From: Erysipelotrichaceae bacterium
GTDB lineage: Bacteria > Bacillota_I > Bacilli_A > RFN20 > CAG-826
Assembly: GCA_031271635.1 (NCBI GenBank)
Contig: JAISVG010000084.1
Coordinates: forward strand, 1-45,090
Direction of reading: 5' to 3'
Length of the DNA: 45,090 nucleotides
Shown here one piece after another: positions 34,266-42,447 of this stretch (its first letter is position 1; each line of letters begins with the position of its first letter). The translations under genes were made by a program, and so were the position numbers. The notes under the pieces are model-generated. The model worked only from the letters and a program-made list of their open reading frames with translations, was not told the DNA's origin and ran no database searches.

Positions 34266-34282
34266 TCCTGTTAACCGCACCA
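34266..34282 (+). repeat. attR core (17-bp direct repeat)
   Basis: Identical to the last 17 bases of tRNA-Leu (21490-21506). It marks the right end of the element; host sequence resumes at 34283. Confidence 0.9.
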
Positions 34283-34296
34283 ACACACGATGAAAT

Positions 34297-34318
34297 GGCC
34301 CATAAAAGGGCTGTTTTT
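34297..34318 (+). terminator. Displaced original terminator of tRNA-Leu
   Basis: GGCCC (34297-34301)/GGGCT (34308-34312) with a 6-nt loop, then G and five T. It begins 15 nt past attR, the distance expected for a terminator that directly followed tRNA-Leu before insertion. Confidence 0.7.
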
Positions 34319-34664
34319 ATTTCTATGAAATTTAAGATTGTTTTATCTAAGATCCTGAGTTCATCCTTTTTAATGATTAGAAAGCTGTGAGGAACTTTGT
34401 GATAATTTAGCTTTAGAACAGATTCCTAATTTTTCTAAAAGTCATAGATTATTGAATATGGAGAGTTTTTGAACAACAAAGCAAGGTCAAAGTGCAGCAG
34501 GAGCATCTAAAGGCCATTTTATGGTAAATCAACTAGATAGTTCTTTTTGAAGGCCGTTCTGCCTTGTAACTTCGAGTGAACTTAGATTATCGCTCACTCG
34601 CTAGCGGATGATAAAAAAGAAATTATGTCATTGTCGATTTCAGAGTATCTAATGAGGAGCAAAA
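34319..34664. other. Gene-poor stretch right of the element
   Basis: No convincing gene. All frames are broken by stops. One partial inverted repeat, CGAGTGA/TCACTCG (34573-34579, 34594-34600), lies towards the right end, followed by an A-rich stretch. The stretch may hold decayed coding sequence, but nothing is identifiable. Confidence 0.5.
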
Positions 34665-35152
34665 ATGAGGAAAAATTATTTCGAGCTGGAAGATGGACGA
34701 AAACAAAGAAAGTCTCTCATATTTATCGCAGCGATGTCTTATGTGCTTTTTATCGTGGCGACAGTAATGGCGGTATGGTTTTACGTATTTCCTAGTGATT
34801 TACACTTGGAGTCTGGTCTAATTATTGGAGCTTTGATGGCTTTGATACTTGCTATTGTTGTGACTTGGGCTCTTAAAGTTAAACTCTACAAATACTTCTT
34901 GTTAATTACCGAAAGTGGCGTTGAATTTATGGAAAAAGGTCACTCTGAAAAATATCTTTTTCAGAGTTAGTACACTATGTGGTTGTGGATTGCAATTCAA
35001 AATATGAAATGCTGATTCTAGATTTTGAAAATAAATCTTTTTTGGTAACTGTTTCGATGACGCAGCGTTTAAGACTAAAACTCTGTGAAGCAATTGCCCA
35101 AAAGAAAACTGCTGAATCTTCTAGCAATAGCATTAAAAGTGAAATGAAATAA
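34665..35152 (+). pseudogene. Small two-helix membrane protein gene with a one-base frameshift
   Basis: The first frame gives 101 residues with two membrane helices (LIFIAAMSYVLFIVATVMAV and ALMALILAIVVTWAL) and ends early at 34970. At the T5 run 34957-34961 the frame one base back continues without stop to 35152 with sensible sequence (FSELVHYVVVDCNSKYEMLI, then LVTVSMTQRLRLKLCEAIAQ). The product would be a PH-like membrane protein of about 162 residues. A one-T loss in a homopolymer, real or a sequencing error, explains it. The site lacks a proper slippery heptamer, so programmed shifting is unlikely. Ribosome site gagg before ATG 34665. Confidence 0.6.
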
Positions 35153-35207
35153 AAGGTAGTTTTAAACCACTATAGTAATGGATTAAAGTCTGATACTTGG
35201 ATAAGCC

Positions 35208-35672
35208 TTAAGAAGTAGTAATGGAGCCCCAGTTACTTGGATCTACTTCGCCATTAACTGAAAGATTGGTAGTATTGCCGTTTCGCGAAAAGAGTTGTGA
35301 GGCGGCAATCGCATAGACGCTATAGCCGGAAATAACATAGAATTCGCTTTTGGCGATGGAAATAATGCTGGCATTACGAGTTAAAGTAATTACTGTATAA
35401 TGAACAGTAAGGCTTTTTGTTGTTGAATCAATGGCATTTTGTTCCATGAATTGTGGAACAAAAATCGTCTTGCCACCATCAGCAATATATCCTGTATATG
35501 TCTCTCTTCGATATGATTCAGCGCTACCATAACCAAAGACTACGGTTCCGTATCTCCCGACGGTAAATGTCGCTCCAATCGGAATTACGATGATAAGAAC
35601 AACTGCGATACTACTTCCCACAATCAAAATGATTTTCCAAAACTTTCTGAAGAAATTCTTAATCTTTTGCAT
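35208..35672 (-). CDS. Membrane-anchored extracellular protein, unknown
   Basis: 154 residues. A basic N-terminus (MQKIKNFFRKFWK) and one helix (IILIVGSSIAVVLIIVIPIG, about 14-34) are followed by a beta-type outside domain with Ser/Thr/Tyr-rich sequence. No cysteine pair or catalytic motif. A ribosome site (aggag) precedes the start. It stands alone between the frameshifted gene and the MgtE pair. Confidence 0.55.
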   Translation of the reverse strand: MQKIKNFFRKFWKIILIVGSSIAVVLIIVIPIGATFTVGRYGTVVFGYGSAESYRRETYTGYIADGGKTIFVPQFMEQNAIDSTTKSLTVHYTVITLTRNASIISIAKSEFYVISGYSVYAIAASQLFSRNGNTTNLSVNGEVDPSNWGSITTS

Positions 35673-35760
35673 AAATGCTCCTTATTTAATTATCAGCATT
35701 ATAACAACTTAAAGGACATAAATCAAAACAATAATTGATAAGCGCGCAAGTTTTATTATC

Positions 35761-37086
35761 CTAAATAGTTAAAAATAGTAAGGTTGCGACTCCAAAATAA
35801 ACGAATAAAGAGAATAAATCGTTGATCGTAGTAAGAATGGGTCCTGAAGCGGCAACAGGGTCAATCTTTAGTTTATTGCATAAAAGCGGGATTGCTGCTC
35901 CAATAAAAGCGGATAACATTAATGAGATTAGCATCGAGATTCCAACGGTAAAAGCAAGCTTGAAAGGACTGCTTTCGATGGCAGGAAGAAAGAGAGATAA
36001 CATTAATACAAAACCAAAGGCAAGAACTGCGATGAAGACGGCATTAAGACAGCCGGTGAGAAATTCTTTTAACAAGAAAGTCTTTTTAATCTTGGTGTTT
36101 TCAATTTCCGATTCATGGATTTTAAGAATCGTTACTGCAAGCGACTGAGTTGAGATGTTTCCTGACATTCCAAGAATCATCGGTTGGAACAGGGCTAGGG
36201 CCACTACCGCGGCCATTGTTTCTTCAAAGATTGATAAGAAAGAGGCGACTAAGAGATTGAGGATTACCGAAAGAAGGAGCCAAGGAATTCTCGTGCGAAC
36301 TCGTTTCATGACGGAACTTTTTTCATCATTATCATGAATAAGGGAGATTTTGTCGAAGGTTTCTTCGTGATATTCAACTAATTCTTCATAAATATCACTA
36401 GCCGTAACAATACCAACAATCTTTTCTTCCTTAATAATTGGTAGTACTTTTAAGTCATAGTCTTTGACTAGTTTAATTGCTGCCTCAATTGAAGCATCAG
36501 AGGCAATCGTGCGATCAGTATCATCAATTAAGTCAGCGACAGCCTGCTTCGCATTAGCGGTCAACAGTTTTCTAATTTCAACTTGTCCTAAATACTTATT
36601 TTCCGCATTAACCACGAAAACAGAATCAAGATAGTCGTTATCCTTTGAATCATAGATGATATTATTAATCGCGGGAGTTCGTAAGGTTTCTTCTTTAATG
36701 GTGATAAAATCGGTCGTCATAATTGAAGCCACGACATCAGCGTTATATTCAAGAAGCGATTTAATAATTTTCTGTTTGGTAATGGTTAGATCCTTTAAAT
36801 ATTCTTCGCCACTAGTTTCAATAAAATATTTCAGATTATCCATTTCGAGATTGTTGAGGATTTTTTTTCGTAAATCGTCATTAATTACACTTAAGAGTTC
36901 TTTTTGATCTGATACATTATTAAAAGTATCAATGAGTTTGTGGGTTTCAAGATGCTCTAAGATGCGGTTAATCTGCTTATTTGAATAGTCAAAAATAATA
37001 TTAGCAATGTCATAGCCATGCATTGGTTCTAAGGACTTTGCTAAATCCGTATCCGAAGAGTGGAGGTTAATGAAGATTCGGTTCAT
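35761..37086 (-). CDS. MgtE-family magnesium transporter, second paralogue
   Basis: 441 residues: an MgtE_N-like helical domain (about 1-130), two CBS motifs (about 130-250, with TDFITIKEETLR and KILGIVTASDIYEELV-type strands) and five membrane helices (about 270-441). The pore signatures are present: PMILGMSGNISTQSLAVT, close to the classical GNxGxQ, and KLKIDPVAASGPILTTINDL with the conserved Asp. The N-terminal domain is more divergent than in its neighbour. It overlaps the upstream mgtE by 4 nt (ATGA), so the pair is translated together. Confidence 0.88.
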   Translation of the reverse strand: MNRIFINLHSSDTDLAKSLEPMHGYDIANIIFDYSNKQINRILEHLETHKLIDTFNNVSDQKELLSVINDDLRKKILNNLEMDNLKYFIETSGEEYLKDLTITKQKIIKSLLEYNADVVASIMTTDFITIKEETLRTPAINNIIYDSKDNDYLDSVFVVNAENKYLGQVEIRKLLTANAKQAVADLIDDTDRTIASDASIEAAIKLVKDYDLKVLPIIKEEKIVGIVTASDIYEELVEYHEETFDKISLIHDNDEKSSVMKRVRTRIPWLLLSVILNLLVASFLSIFEETMAAVVALALFQPMILGMSGNISTQSLAVTILKIHESEIENTKIKKTFLLKEFLTGCLNAVFIAVLAFGFVLMLSLFLPAIESSPFKLAFTVGISMLISLMLSAFIGAAIPLLCNKLKIDPVAASGPILTTINDLFSLFVYFGVATLLFLTI

Positions 37087-38411
37087 GAGATATTCCCCAA
37101 AAGCAGTGTCGCGGTTCCAAGATAGATTAGAAGTGAGGCAATATCAATAATTGAAGTAATAAAGGGACCGCTTGCAACCGAGGCGTCAACCTTGATTTTA
37201 GTGAAGAAAAAGGGAATGATAAAGCCAAGAAGGGGGGCAATAGTCACACTAATCCATAATGATAAGCCAACGACAAAGGCGAGAAAGTAGCGATGAACAT
37301 CAAGCCCTGGGAGAATAAAGGTAAAGATTAAAGCTGCTACAAAGGCGACTGAACCCATGATAAAGCCATTAATTAAGCCGGTGAGAATTTCTTTAAGAGT
37401 CACTTTTTTAATGGCTCTTTCGTTATTGACCAAGGTTTTTAAAGTAATCGCAAGAGTTTGAGTAGCGACATCACCAGAGGCATCAAGAATTAACGGCGTA
37501 AAGATCATCAAAAGCGCGATCTTACTAAGAATCGCTTCAAAGGTGGAAGTTACCATCGCGATTGGTAGTGAGAGAACTAAGAGGACAATTAACCACGGGA
37601 GACGTTTAATGGCATTTAAAAAGAAGCCTTTACCCTTTTGTGCTGGTAAGGCAGAAAGTTTTTGGAAGTCTTCAATTGCCTCTTCTTGATATGCATCCAT
37701 TGCATCATCAATTGAAATTACTCCAAGGAGTTTTAAATTATCATCAACCACCGGAAGTTCATTAATATCATAGTCCCGCATGGCTTTTGAAGAATTAAAT
37801 AAGGGCTCATGATCAGTCACAAAATGCCTTTCGTCTTTAATGGTACCAACTAAACAAGGCGTTTTTGCGCGTAGTAATTCTTTTAATGAAACCACTCCTA
37901 AGAAACGATCATTACTATCAACGACATAAATGTAAGAAATGTTTTCGACTTCTGGAGCTTTTTTCATGACTTCTTTGGTAACATCTTTAACATCAAGGTT
38001 TTCATTAAAGCGAAAGATATTGGGGTTCATGACCGAGCCAGTCTCGCTATCGGAGTATTGAATCAAATTATCAATATCATCTTTACTATCTTTATCAATT
38101 GCATTAAGAATTTCTTGTTTTGTTTCTTCATCAAGTTCTTGAAGAATATCCGCCGCATCATCTGGTTCAAGATTTTCAACCAGTCCAACACGGTGTTTCT
38201 GTGGAAGCTTTTCAAGTATTTCTGCCGCTAAAACTTCATCTAGATAAGAAAGAATCTCGGTTTGCTGGTCTTTTTTAACAAGTTTTAAGGTATTGATTAC
38301 TTCATCTTCATCAAGTTGCTCGAGAATTTTCGCCACATCAAAAGGATGCGTTTCGTTAAGAAGCGCTTTTTGTTGTTCTTTACTAAGGGCTAAAAACTCT
38401 TCTTTCGTCAT
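37083..38411 (-). CDS. mgtE: MgtE-family magnesium transporter, first paralogue
   Basis: 442 residues with the full set: MgtE_N (acidic repeats such as LEPDDAADILQELDEE, about 1-130), CBS pair (about 135-255, ISYIYVVDSNDRFLGVVSLK) and five helices. MgtE homodimers gate Mg2+ entry by Mg2+ binding between the N and CBS domains. The pore motif reads PLILDASGDVATQTLA, with Asp in place of the usual Asn of GN. The final helix has KVDASVASGPFITSIIDIAS with the pore Asp. No M-box riboswitch is seen in the short upstream gap. Confidence 0.9.
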   Translation of the reverse strand: MTKEEFLALSKEQQKALLNETHPFDVAKILEQLDEDEVINTLKLVKKDQQTEILSYLDEVLAAEILEKLPQKHRVGLVENLEPDDAADILQELDEETKQEILNAIDKDSKDDIDNLIQYSDSETGSVMNPNIFRFNENLDVKDVTKEVMKKAPEVENISYIYVVDSNDRFLGVVSLKELLRAKTPCLVGTIKDERHFVTDHEPLFNSSKAMRDYDINELPVVDDNLKLLGVISIDDAMDAYQEEAIEDFQKLSALPAQKGKGFFLNAIKRLPWLIVLLVLSLPIAMVTSTFEAILSKIALLMIFTPLILDASGDVATQTLAITLKTLVNNERAIKKVTLKEILTGLINGFIMGSVAFVAALIFTFILPGLDVHRYFLAFVVGLSLWISVTIAPLLGFIIPFFFTKIKVDASVASGPFITSIIDIASLLIYLGTATLLLGNIS

Positions 38412-38479
38412 AGTAATATTATACTTTGATATAGTAAAGAGAATGACGAAAAACGAGATAAATGCTTTATAATGTAATC

Positions 38480-38902
38480 ATGAAAACGATTAAAGTCGCA
38501 CGAATTATTCTCTTAATCTCAGGCATATATTTTTTGCTTTCAATTGCTTTTTCAACTGGGCTTATGATCTATGATGCCATTACGCTTCGCGAGTATTTTA
38601 GTATTCCAGAGTTTAGACAGAATTTTTTGGTTGATTTAATCCTTCATTTATTTGCCATTTATTTTTATGTGGCCGTGGCTTTAGGGGCGATTCGTTTCTT
38701 TATTAAACCCACGTATTTAGATTTTCGTCGTATTTTGTTATATGGAGTAATCCTCTTAGTTTTCGTTGGAGTTGACATGGTCTTGGCTCTCATGGCTGGT
38801 GCTTTCCTATGGATTGTCATCATTCCTTTTTCTTTAGACATGGTTTTTTCCGTGTTATATTTTGTGAGTACGCTTCTTATTAAGAAGAATCTACCATACT
38901 AG
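38480..38902 (+). CDS. Four-helix membrane protein, unknown
   Basis: 140 residues from ATG 38480 (MKTIKVARIILLISGIYFLL); the frame is open from 38462. Four helices (about 5-27, 50-72, 83-106, 108-130) fill most of the protein. A tataat at 38468-38473 lies 6 nt before this ATG and no Shine-Dalgarno is visible, so the mRNA may be leaderless. It is followed 6 nt later by the AlkD-like gene. Family not recognised. Confidence 0.5.
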   Translation: MKTIKVARIILLISGIYFLLSIAFSTGLMIYDAITLREYFSIPEFRQNFLVDLILHLFAIYFYVAVALGAIRFFIKPTYLDFRRILLYGVILLVFVGVDMVLALMAGAFLWIVIIPFSLDMVFSVLYFVSTLLIKKNLPY

Positions 38903-38908
38903 ATTATT

Positions 38909-39637
38909 ATGATAAAACAAGCATTTGATGTCTTACCAGAGGCAATAAGTATTCTCAGTAAAACGCCACTTTGGACTAAAGATAATTATGAGCTGTTTCT
39001 TGCTTCCTTAAAAAGCCTTAAAGATGAAAAAATGATCGTCTTTAGTCGAAAGTTTATTTTCACTAAATATGAGATACTAGGACTGCGATCGCCATTAATC
39101 AAGAAGATTATTAAGAGCGTCGCGAAAGTCGATAATTTTGTGGATTTTGCTGAGTTTATTTATCATGAAGAGATTATTATTGTGTTAGGATATTTCGCGG
39201 CCCGTAATGACTTTGAGGGAGTTGTTGATATTATTAGTAACTACGCTGATTGTTGGGCTCATACTGATATGGTGAAGTTGTCTTTTAAAGATAAGAAGGC
39301 CGGGTTTCTAAGATTAAAGGAACTAGTATCTTCATCAAAAGAATATGTGGTCCGCTTTGGTTTTGTGATAATGCTTGGTTTCTATATTCGTAGCGAAGAA
39401 TACTATCCTCAAATTGAAACTTTAATTTTAGAACTTGGTTTTCATACCTATTATATTGATATGGCGATCGCGTGGTTACTCCAGGATGCCTATCTTGGAC
39501 AACCTGAGAAACTATTAACGCTATTATCAAAGAAACGCCTCCCAAAATTCATTCAGAATAAGGCAATTAGTAAATTACGAGACTCATTCCGGACTTCAGT
39601 AGCGGATAAAGCATTAATTGTAAACTATCGTATATAA
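38909..39637 (+). CDS. AlkD-like DNA alkylation repair protein
   Basis: 242 residues, all helical, with the HEAT-like repeat pattern of the AlkD DNA glycosylase family. LGLRSPLIKKIIKSVAK (near 52-68) matches the family's GxRxPxLRxxAK, followed by EIIIVLGYFAARNDFEGVVD and DCWAHTDMVKLSF, including the Trp/Asp region that lines the DNA groove. Members excise bulky or cationic alkylpurines without base flipping. Some AlkD-like proteins in this group have no known glycosylase activity. Ends before a terminator. Confidence 0.8.
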   Translation: MIKQAFDVLPEAISILSKTPLWTKDNYELFLASLKSLKDEKMIVFSRKFIFTKYEILGLRSPLIKKIIKSVAKVDNFVDFAEFIYHEEIIIVLGYFAARNDFEGVVDIISNYADCWAHTDMVKLSFKDKKAGFLRLKELVSSSKEYVVRFGFVIMLGFYIRSEEYYPQIETLILELGFHTYYIDMAIAWLLQDAYLGQPEKLLTLLSKKRLPKFIQNKAISKLRDSFRTSVADKALIVNYRI

Positions 39638-39651
39638 GTGACTATCAATTT

Positions 39652-39679
39652 AAAAATTCAACTCGTAGTTGATTTTTTA
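39652..39679 (+). terminator. Terminator after the AlkD-like gene
   Basis: TCAACT (39658-39663)/AGTTGA (39667-39672) with loop CGT, flanked by A5 on the left and a T6 run on the right. Confidence 0.75.
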
Positions 39680-39681
39680 TC

Positions 39682-39709
39682 TTGACAGTTAAATATTATA
39701 TGTTATACT
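39682..39709 (+). promoter_or_regulatory. Promoter of the XRE/pentapeptide-like gene
   Basis: TTGACA (39682-39687), 16-nt spacer, TATACT (39704-39709). A strong ribosome site (aaaggagg) lies before ATG 39740. Confidence 0.75.
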
Positions 39710-39739
39710 TTAAGTACCTTAGGGTTAAAGGAGGAACCA

Positions 39740-40648
39740 ATGATTAATCAAATTATTGTCGGGAAAAGAATTAAACACGGGAGAAGACGTCGCGGCCTTT
39801 CACAAGGTGAACTCGCAGATATGCTCACGGTCACACCCCAGGCGGTGAGTAAGTGGGAAAAAGGCGAGGCCTTACCTGACTTTGTTACAATTTCTAAAAT
39901 GGCGGATATTTTTGGAGTTGACCTTAATTATTTTAGTAATGCAAAGACGGGTGATTTAAACGAAACCGATGATTTTGAGGAAGAATCTGAGGAGAAAGAG
40001 ACGAATCAAGAGTCAGAATACGAAGATAAGTTTGATAAAAGAAGCTATCAATTCACTTTCAATACTTGGAAGAACAGCGACTTCTCACATCTTGATGGCG
40101 TTGGCTCACGTTTCTCTTTAGCTAATATTACTAATTGCAATTTTATGCATTCCGGTCTTAATAATTCCCATTTTAACGTTAATTCGCTTCTGGGAAATAA
40201 TTTCGCTCACTCTGATTTATCAGAATCAGTCTTTAATACTTCCATTATTAATGATAATGATTTTACGGCTTCTTCGTTTATCCGTTCGAAGTTTAATGCC
40301 TGCAATATGCGGAATAATTTCTTTAATAAAGCTGATTTTTCGGAAGCTAGAATTAGTACTTGTCGTCTCGTTGATAATGAATTTAAGGAACTGATTCTTG
40401 AAAAAACTGAATTTAGTTTTTCCTATTTAAGAAGCGCTACTTTCGCTGATGCCACCATTAACAACACCACTTTTAGTAATGTGAGATTTCGCAATGCCTC
40501 TTTTATTAATTGTGAGTTTTTTCAAACAATGTTTAAGAATGTAAGACTAGAAGATGTTGATTTTATTGATTGTGTAGTTGATGATTTGACCTATGCCTTT
40601 CTTAAAAACTGTGGGGCAAGATTGATTGACGTTACTATTAAAAAATAG
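39740..40648 (+). CDS. XRE-type DNA-binding domain fused to pentapeptide-like repeats
   Basis: 302 residues. Residues 7-65 form a Cro/CI helix-turn-helix (RGLSQGELADMLTVTPQAVS, KWEKGEALPD). An acidic linker (about 75-95) leads to about 190 residues of five-residue repeats with F/L at the centre and Asn, Ser, Asp around it (FSHLDGVGSRFSLANITNCN, NFAHSDLSESVFNTSIINDN), the pattern of a right-handed quadrilateral beta-helix. Pentapeptide proteins can mimic DNA (e.g. MfpA/Qnr protecting gyrase). This combination would give a regulator with a beta-helical effector domain. Partner and target unknown. Confidence 0.8.
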   Translation: MINQIIVGKRIKHGRRRRGLSQGELADMLTVTPQAVSKWEKGEALPDFVTISKMADIFGVDLNYFSNAKTGDLNETDDFEEESEEKETNQESEYEDKFDKRSYQFTFNTWKNSDFSHLDGVGSRFSLANITNCNFMHSGLNNSHFNVNSLLGNNFAHSDLSESVFNTSIINDNDFTASSFIRSKFNACNMRNNFFNKADFSEARISTCRLVDNEFKELILEKTEFSFSYLRSATFADATINNTTFSNVRFRNASFINCEFFQTMFKNVRLEDVDFIDCVVDDLTYAFLKNCGARLIDVTIKK

Positions 40649-40660
40649 TCTGATGTAGGA

Positions 40661-40690
40661 AAAAAGAGGCTGGTTTTACAGCCTCTTTTA
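40661..40690. terminator. Bidirectional terminator between convergent genes
   Basis: AAAGAGGCTG/CAGCCTCTTT forms a 10-bp stem with a 6-nt loop, flanked by A and T runs, so it can serve both the 39740 gene and the 42324 gene. Confidence 0.85.
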
Positions 40691-40707
40691 TGTTTTAAAA
40701 GAAATCT

Positions 40708-42324
40708 TTAGGCTAGAGCAATAATATCAAAACCATCAATATTAACTCTAGTATTACCGTCAGTAACAGCAGTGAAAATAACTACTAATCGTACTGAGGT
40801 GGCTCCTACTACATTATCGGCATTCGTCGCCGTGAGGGAGAGAGTAGCATTCGTTGCAACTCCAGTATTTCCGGTTTGCGATGCCACATTCACCCAAGTT
40901 CCATTTACTAAAGCCTGGAAATGAAGACTGGCAACACGGGCGGCGTCAACCGAATCACTACCAAATTTCATATTAGCGTTATAAATCGGATCAATCGTAT
41001 TTGCGCCAGGACTAATCGTCATGGCTGCCGCAAGAGGATCGCCACTAACTCCAAGAGTGGCCCCTCCTTCAATTGATGCTAGTGTTCCGATGTTAGCAAA
41101 GTTTCCGCTGTTTGCCCCCATTGTGCCTTGCGTTGTTCCTGCAGTTATGATAAAGGTCGCGCCATTATTCATCGTTCCAGCACCATTCTTTACATATGAA
41201 TTAGCTCCTCCAGAAATGGTTAGAGTCGATACAATTTGAGGAGTACGAGTAGATGGTGGAAGGACATTTAAAGTATGCGTTCCGGTAATCGCACTATTGG
41301 TTTGGGAGGTAGCAGTAATGGTCACACTACCTTCACTGATGCCACGGACTACACCACTACTACTAATAGTTGCGATGGACGCGTTAGATGATTCCCAATT
41401 AACTGCTTGTGGGAGTGTGGCTGGGGTAATCGCTGCGGTCAAGGTGATTTCAGAATCAACATAAACACTTGTCGCGCCATCAATATAAAGGACTGGGGCG
41501 CCGGCGGCATGAACTTCAATTTCGTAAGTTCCAGTAACGGTATTATCACTAACAGAAGTAGCGGTAATCGTCACACTACCTTCAGCAACACCAACAACAT
41601 AGCCATCACTAACTGTGGCAATGGCGCTATTACTTGTGGCCCAAACCACTTCTTGTGGGGCGTTTGTGGGATTAACTACCGCGGTTAATTCAATTTGTTC
41701 TCCAACGTAGACAGAAGTTGGTCCTGAGATTTGAACGGATTCAACAGCAACAGGCTCAGGGATGCTACAAGCATAGAAACGGAAATTATCAAAACCGGCA
41801 TCCATGTTTCCGGTTGGAGCGATGCCACCAACACGTTGGAGTTTGATGGTGACAACATCAACGGTATAACAGATAATTTCTAGTTCCGTAATCGCGGCAC
41901 TGACACGGTTGACCGTGTAGGTAGTATCAGCTTCAATAATCAGTTCCGTATTCGCGGTTGTTAGTTTGTAATCAAGTAATACCCGATCGATACCACTCAC
42001 GTCAAGGTAGGTTTCTTTTAGGGGGTTCGCGGCGTTAAGACGCATGGCCCAAGTGTAATTATCGATTTTCATCGAATTAGTAGTATTGACTAAGGCTTCA
42101 CCAGAGATGCGACCAATTTGACTGAAGACTCCATGATAAACAGTGCCACTTGCGGCGCCACTTCGATCACCTTCAAAATTCTCTGAATCAGCAAGGGTAT
42201 AGGCGTATGCTCCACTTTTAAGTGCTCTTGAGGAATCAAAAAACTTGAGACCTGGTTTCAAGATGATTAGGGAGCCCAGCAGTGCGATGGATAAAATTCC
42301 AAATGAGACTACTTTCTTTTTCAT
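40708..42324 (-). CDS. Secreted protein with two BIG_2 (bacterial Ig-like) domains
   Basis: 538 residues. A signal peptide (VVSFGILSIALLGSLIIL) leads to an N-terminal beta-sandwich-like region (about 40-190). Two BIG_2 domains follow: about 195-275 (VQISGPTSVYVGEQIELTAV, then GVAEGSVTITATS) and about 280-355 (YIDGATSVYVDSEITLTAAI, then GISEGSVTITATS). A Gly/Ala/Asn-rich C-terminal beta region completes it. No LPXTG, lipobox or C-terminal helix is present, so it may be released or held by the uncleaved signal helix. Likely adhesion or surface-layer role, inferred from the domains. Confidence 0.8.
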   Translation of the reverse strand: MKKKVVSFGILSIALLGSLIILKPGLKFFDSSRALKSGAYAYTLADSENFEGDRSGAASGTVYHGVFSQIGRISGEALVNTTNSMKIDNYTWAMRLNAANPLKETYLDVSGIDRVLLDYKLTTANTELIIEADTTYTVNRVSAAITELEIICYTVDVVTIKLQRVGGIAPTGNMDAGFDNFRFYACSIPEPVAVESVQISGPTSVYVGEQIELTAVVNPTNAPQEVVWATSNSAIATVSDGYVVGVAEGSVTITATSVSDNTVTGTYEIEVHAAGAPVLYIDGATSVYVDSEITLTAAITPATLPQAVNWESSNASIATISSSGVVRGISEGSVTITATSQTNSAITGTHTLNVLPPSTRTPQIVSTLTISGGANSYVKNGAGTMNNGATFIITAGTTQGTMGANSGNFANIGTLASIEGGATLGVSGDPLAAAMTISPGANTIDPIYNANMKFGSDSVDAARVASLHFQALVNGTWVNVASQTGNTGVATNATLSLTATNADNVVGATSVRLVVIFTAVTDGNTRVNIDGFDIIALA

Positions 42325-42411
42325 TATTCTCCTCCAAATAAAGACACTTGTATTTTATTAAAATAAAATGAGAAATGCAAGTTTAACCGCTAAAAAACTT
42401 TTTTCTTTTTA

Positions 42412-42440
42412 TTGACAATCGAGTCCTTTACCATTATAAT
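42412..42440 (+). promoter_or_regulatory. S10 operon promoter
   Basis: TTGACA (42412-42417), 17-nt spacer, TATAAT (42435-42440): a full consensus promoter, as expected for a ribosomal protein operon. Confidence 0.9.
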
Positions 42441-42447
42441 TCAGTTA

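Larger units (their letters stand above)
21490..34282. mobile_element. Integrated element in tRNA-Leu, inovirus-like provirus candidate
   Basis: The element is bounded by the 17-bp direct repeats. From left to right: integrase, 78-residue protein, Rep_trans initiator, hairpin-rich non-coding region, Zot-like membrane ATPase, small membrane protein, two small soluble proteins, 688-residue surface-type protein, 205-residue exported protein, four small proteins, a ParB/KorB-like regulator (all minus), then a divergent repressor and a nuclease (plus). There are no conjugation relaxosome/T4SS genes, no capsid, terminase or tail genes. Size, rolling-circle Rep, Zot-like ATPase and a signal-peptide protein with C-terminal anchor fit a filamentous phage; integrated plasmid or small ICE are the alternatives. 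Confidence 0.8.

Noticed and set aside
21583..34282. A conjugative element (ICE) reading of the insertion, based on Rep_trans/MobT similarity and a P-loop membrane ATPase
   Set aside because: No VirB4-type ATPase, VirB6-like protein or lytic transglycosylase is seen, and the ATPase motifs fit Zot better. It is kept as an alternative in the entries, not as the main call.
34944..34970. Programmed -1 frameshift in the small membrane gene
   Set aside because: The zero-frame codons TAT CTT TTT CAG do not form an X-XXY-YYZ slippery heptamer and no stimulatory hairpin is obvious.
38412..38479. M-box or other Mg2+ riboswitch before the MgtE pair
   Set aside because: The upstream gap is under 70 bp and shared with a divergent gene, too short for an M-box, and shows no matching hairpins.
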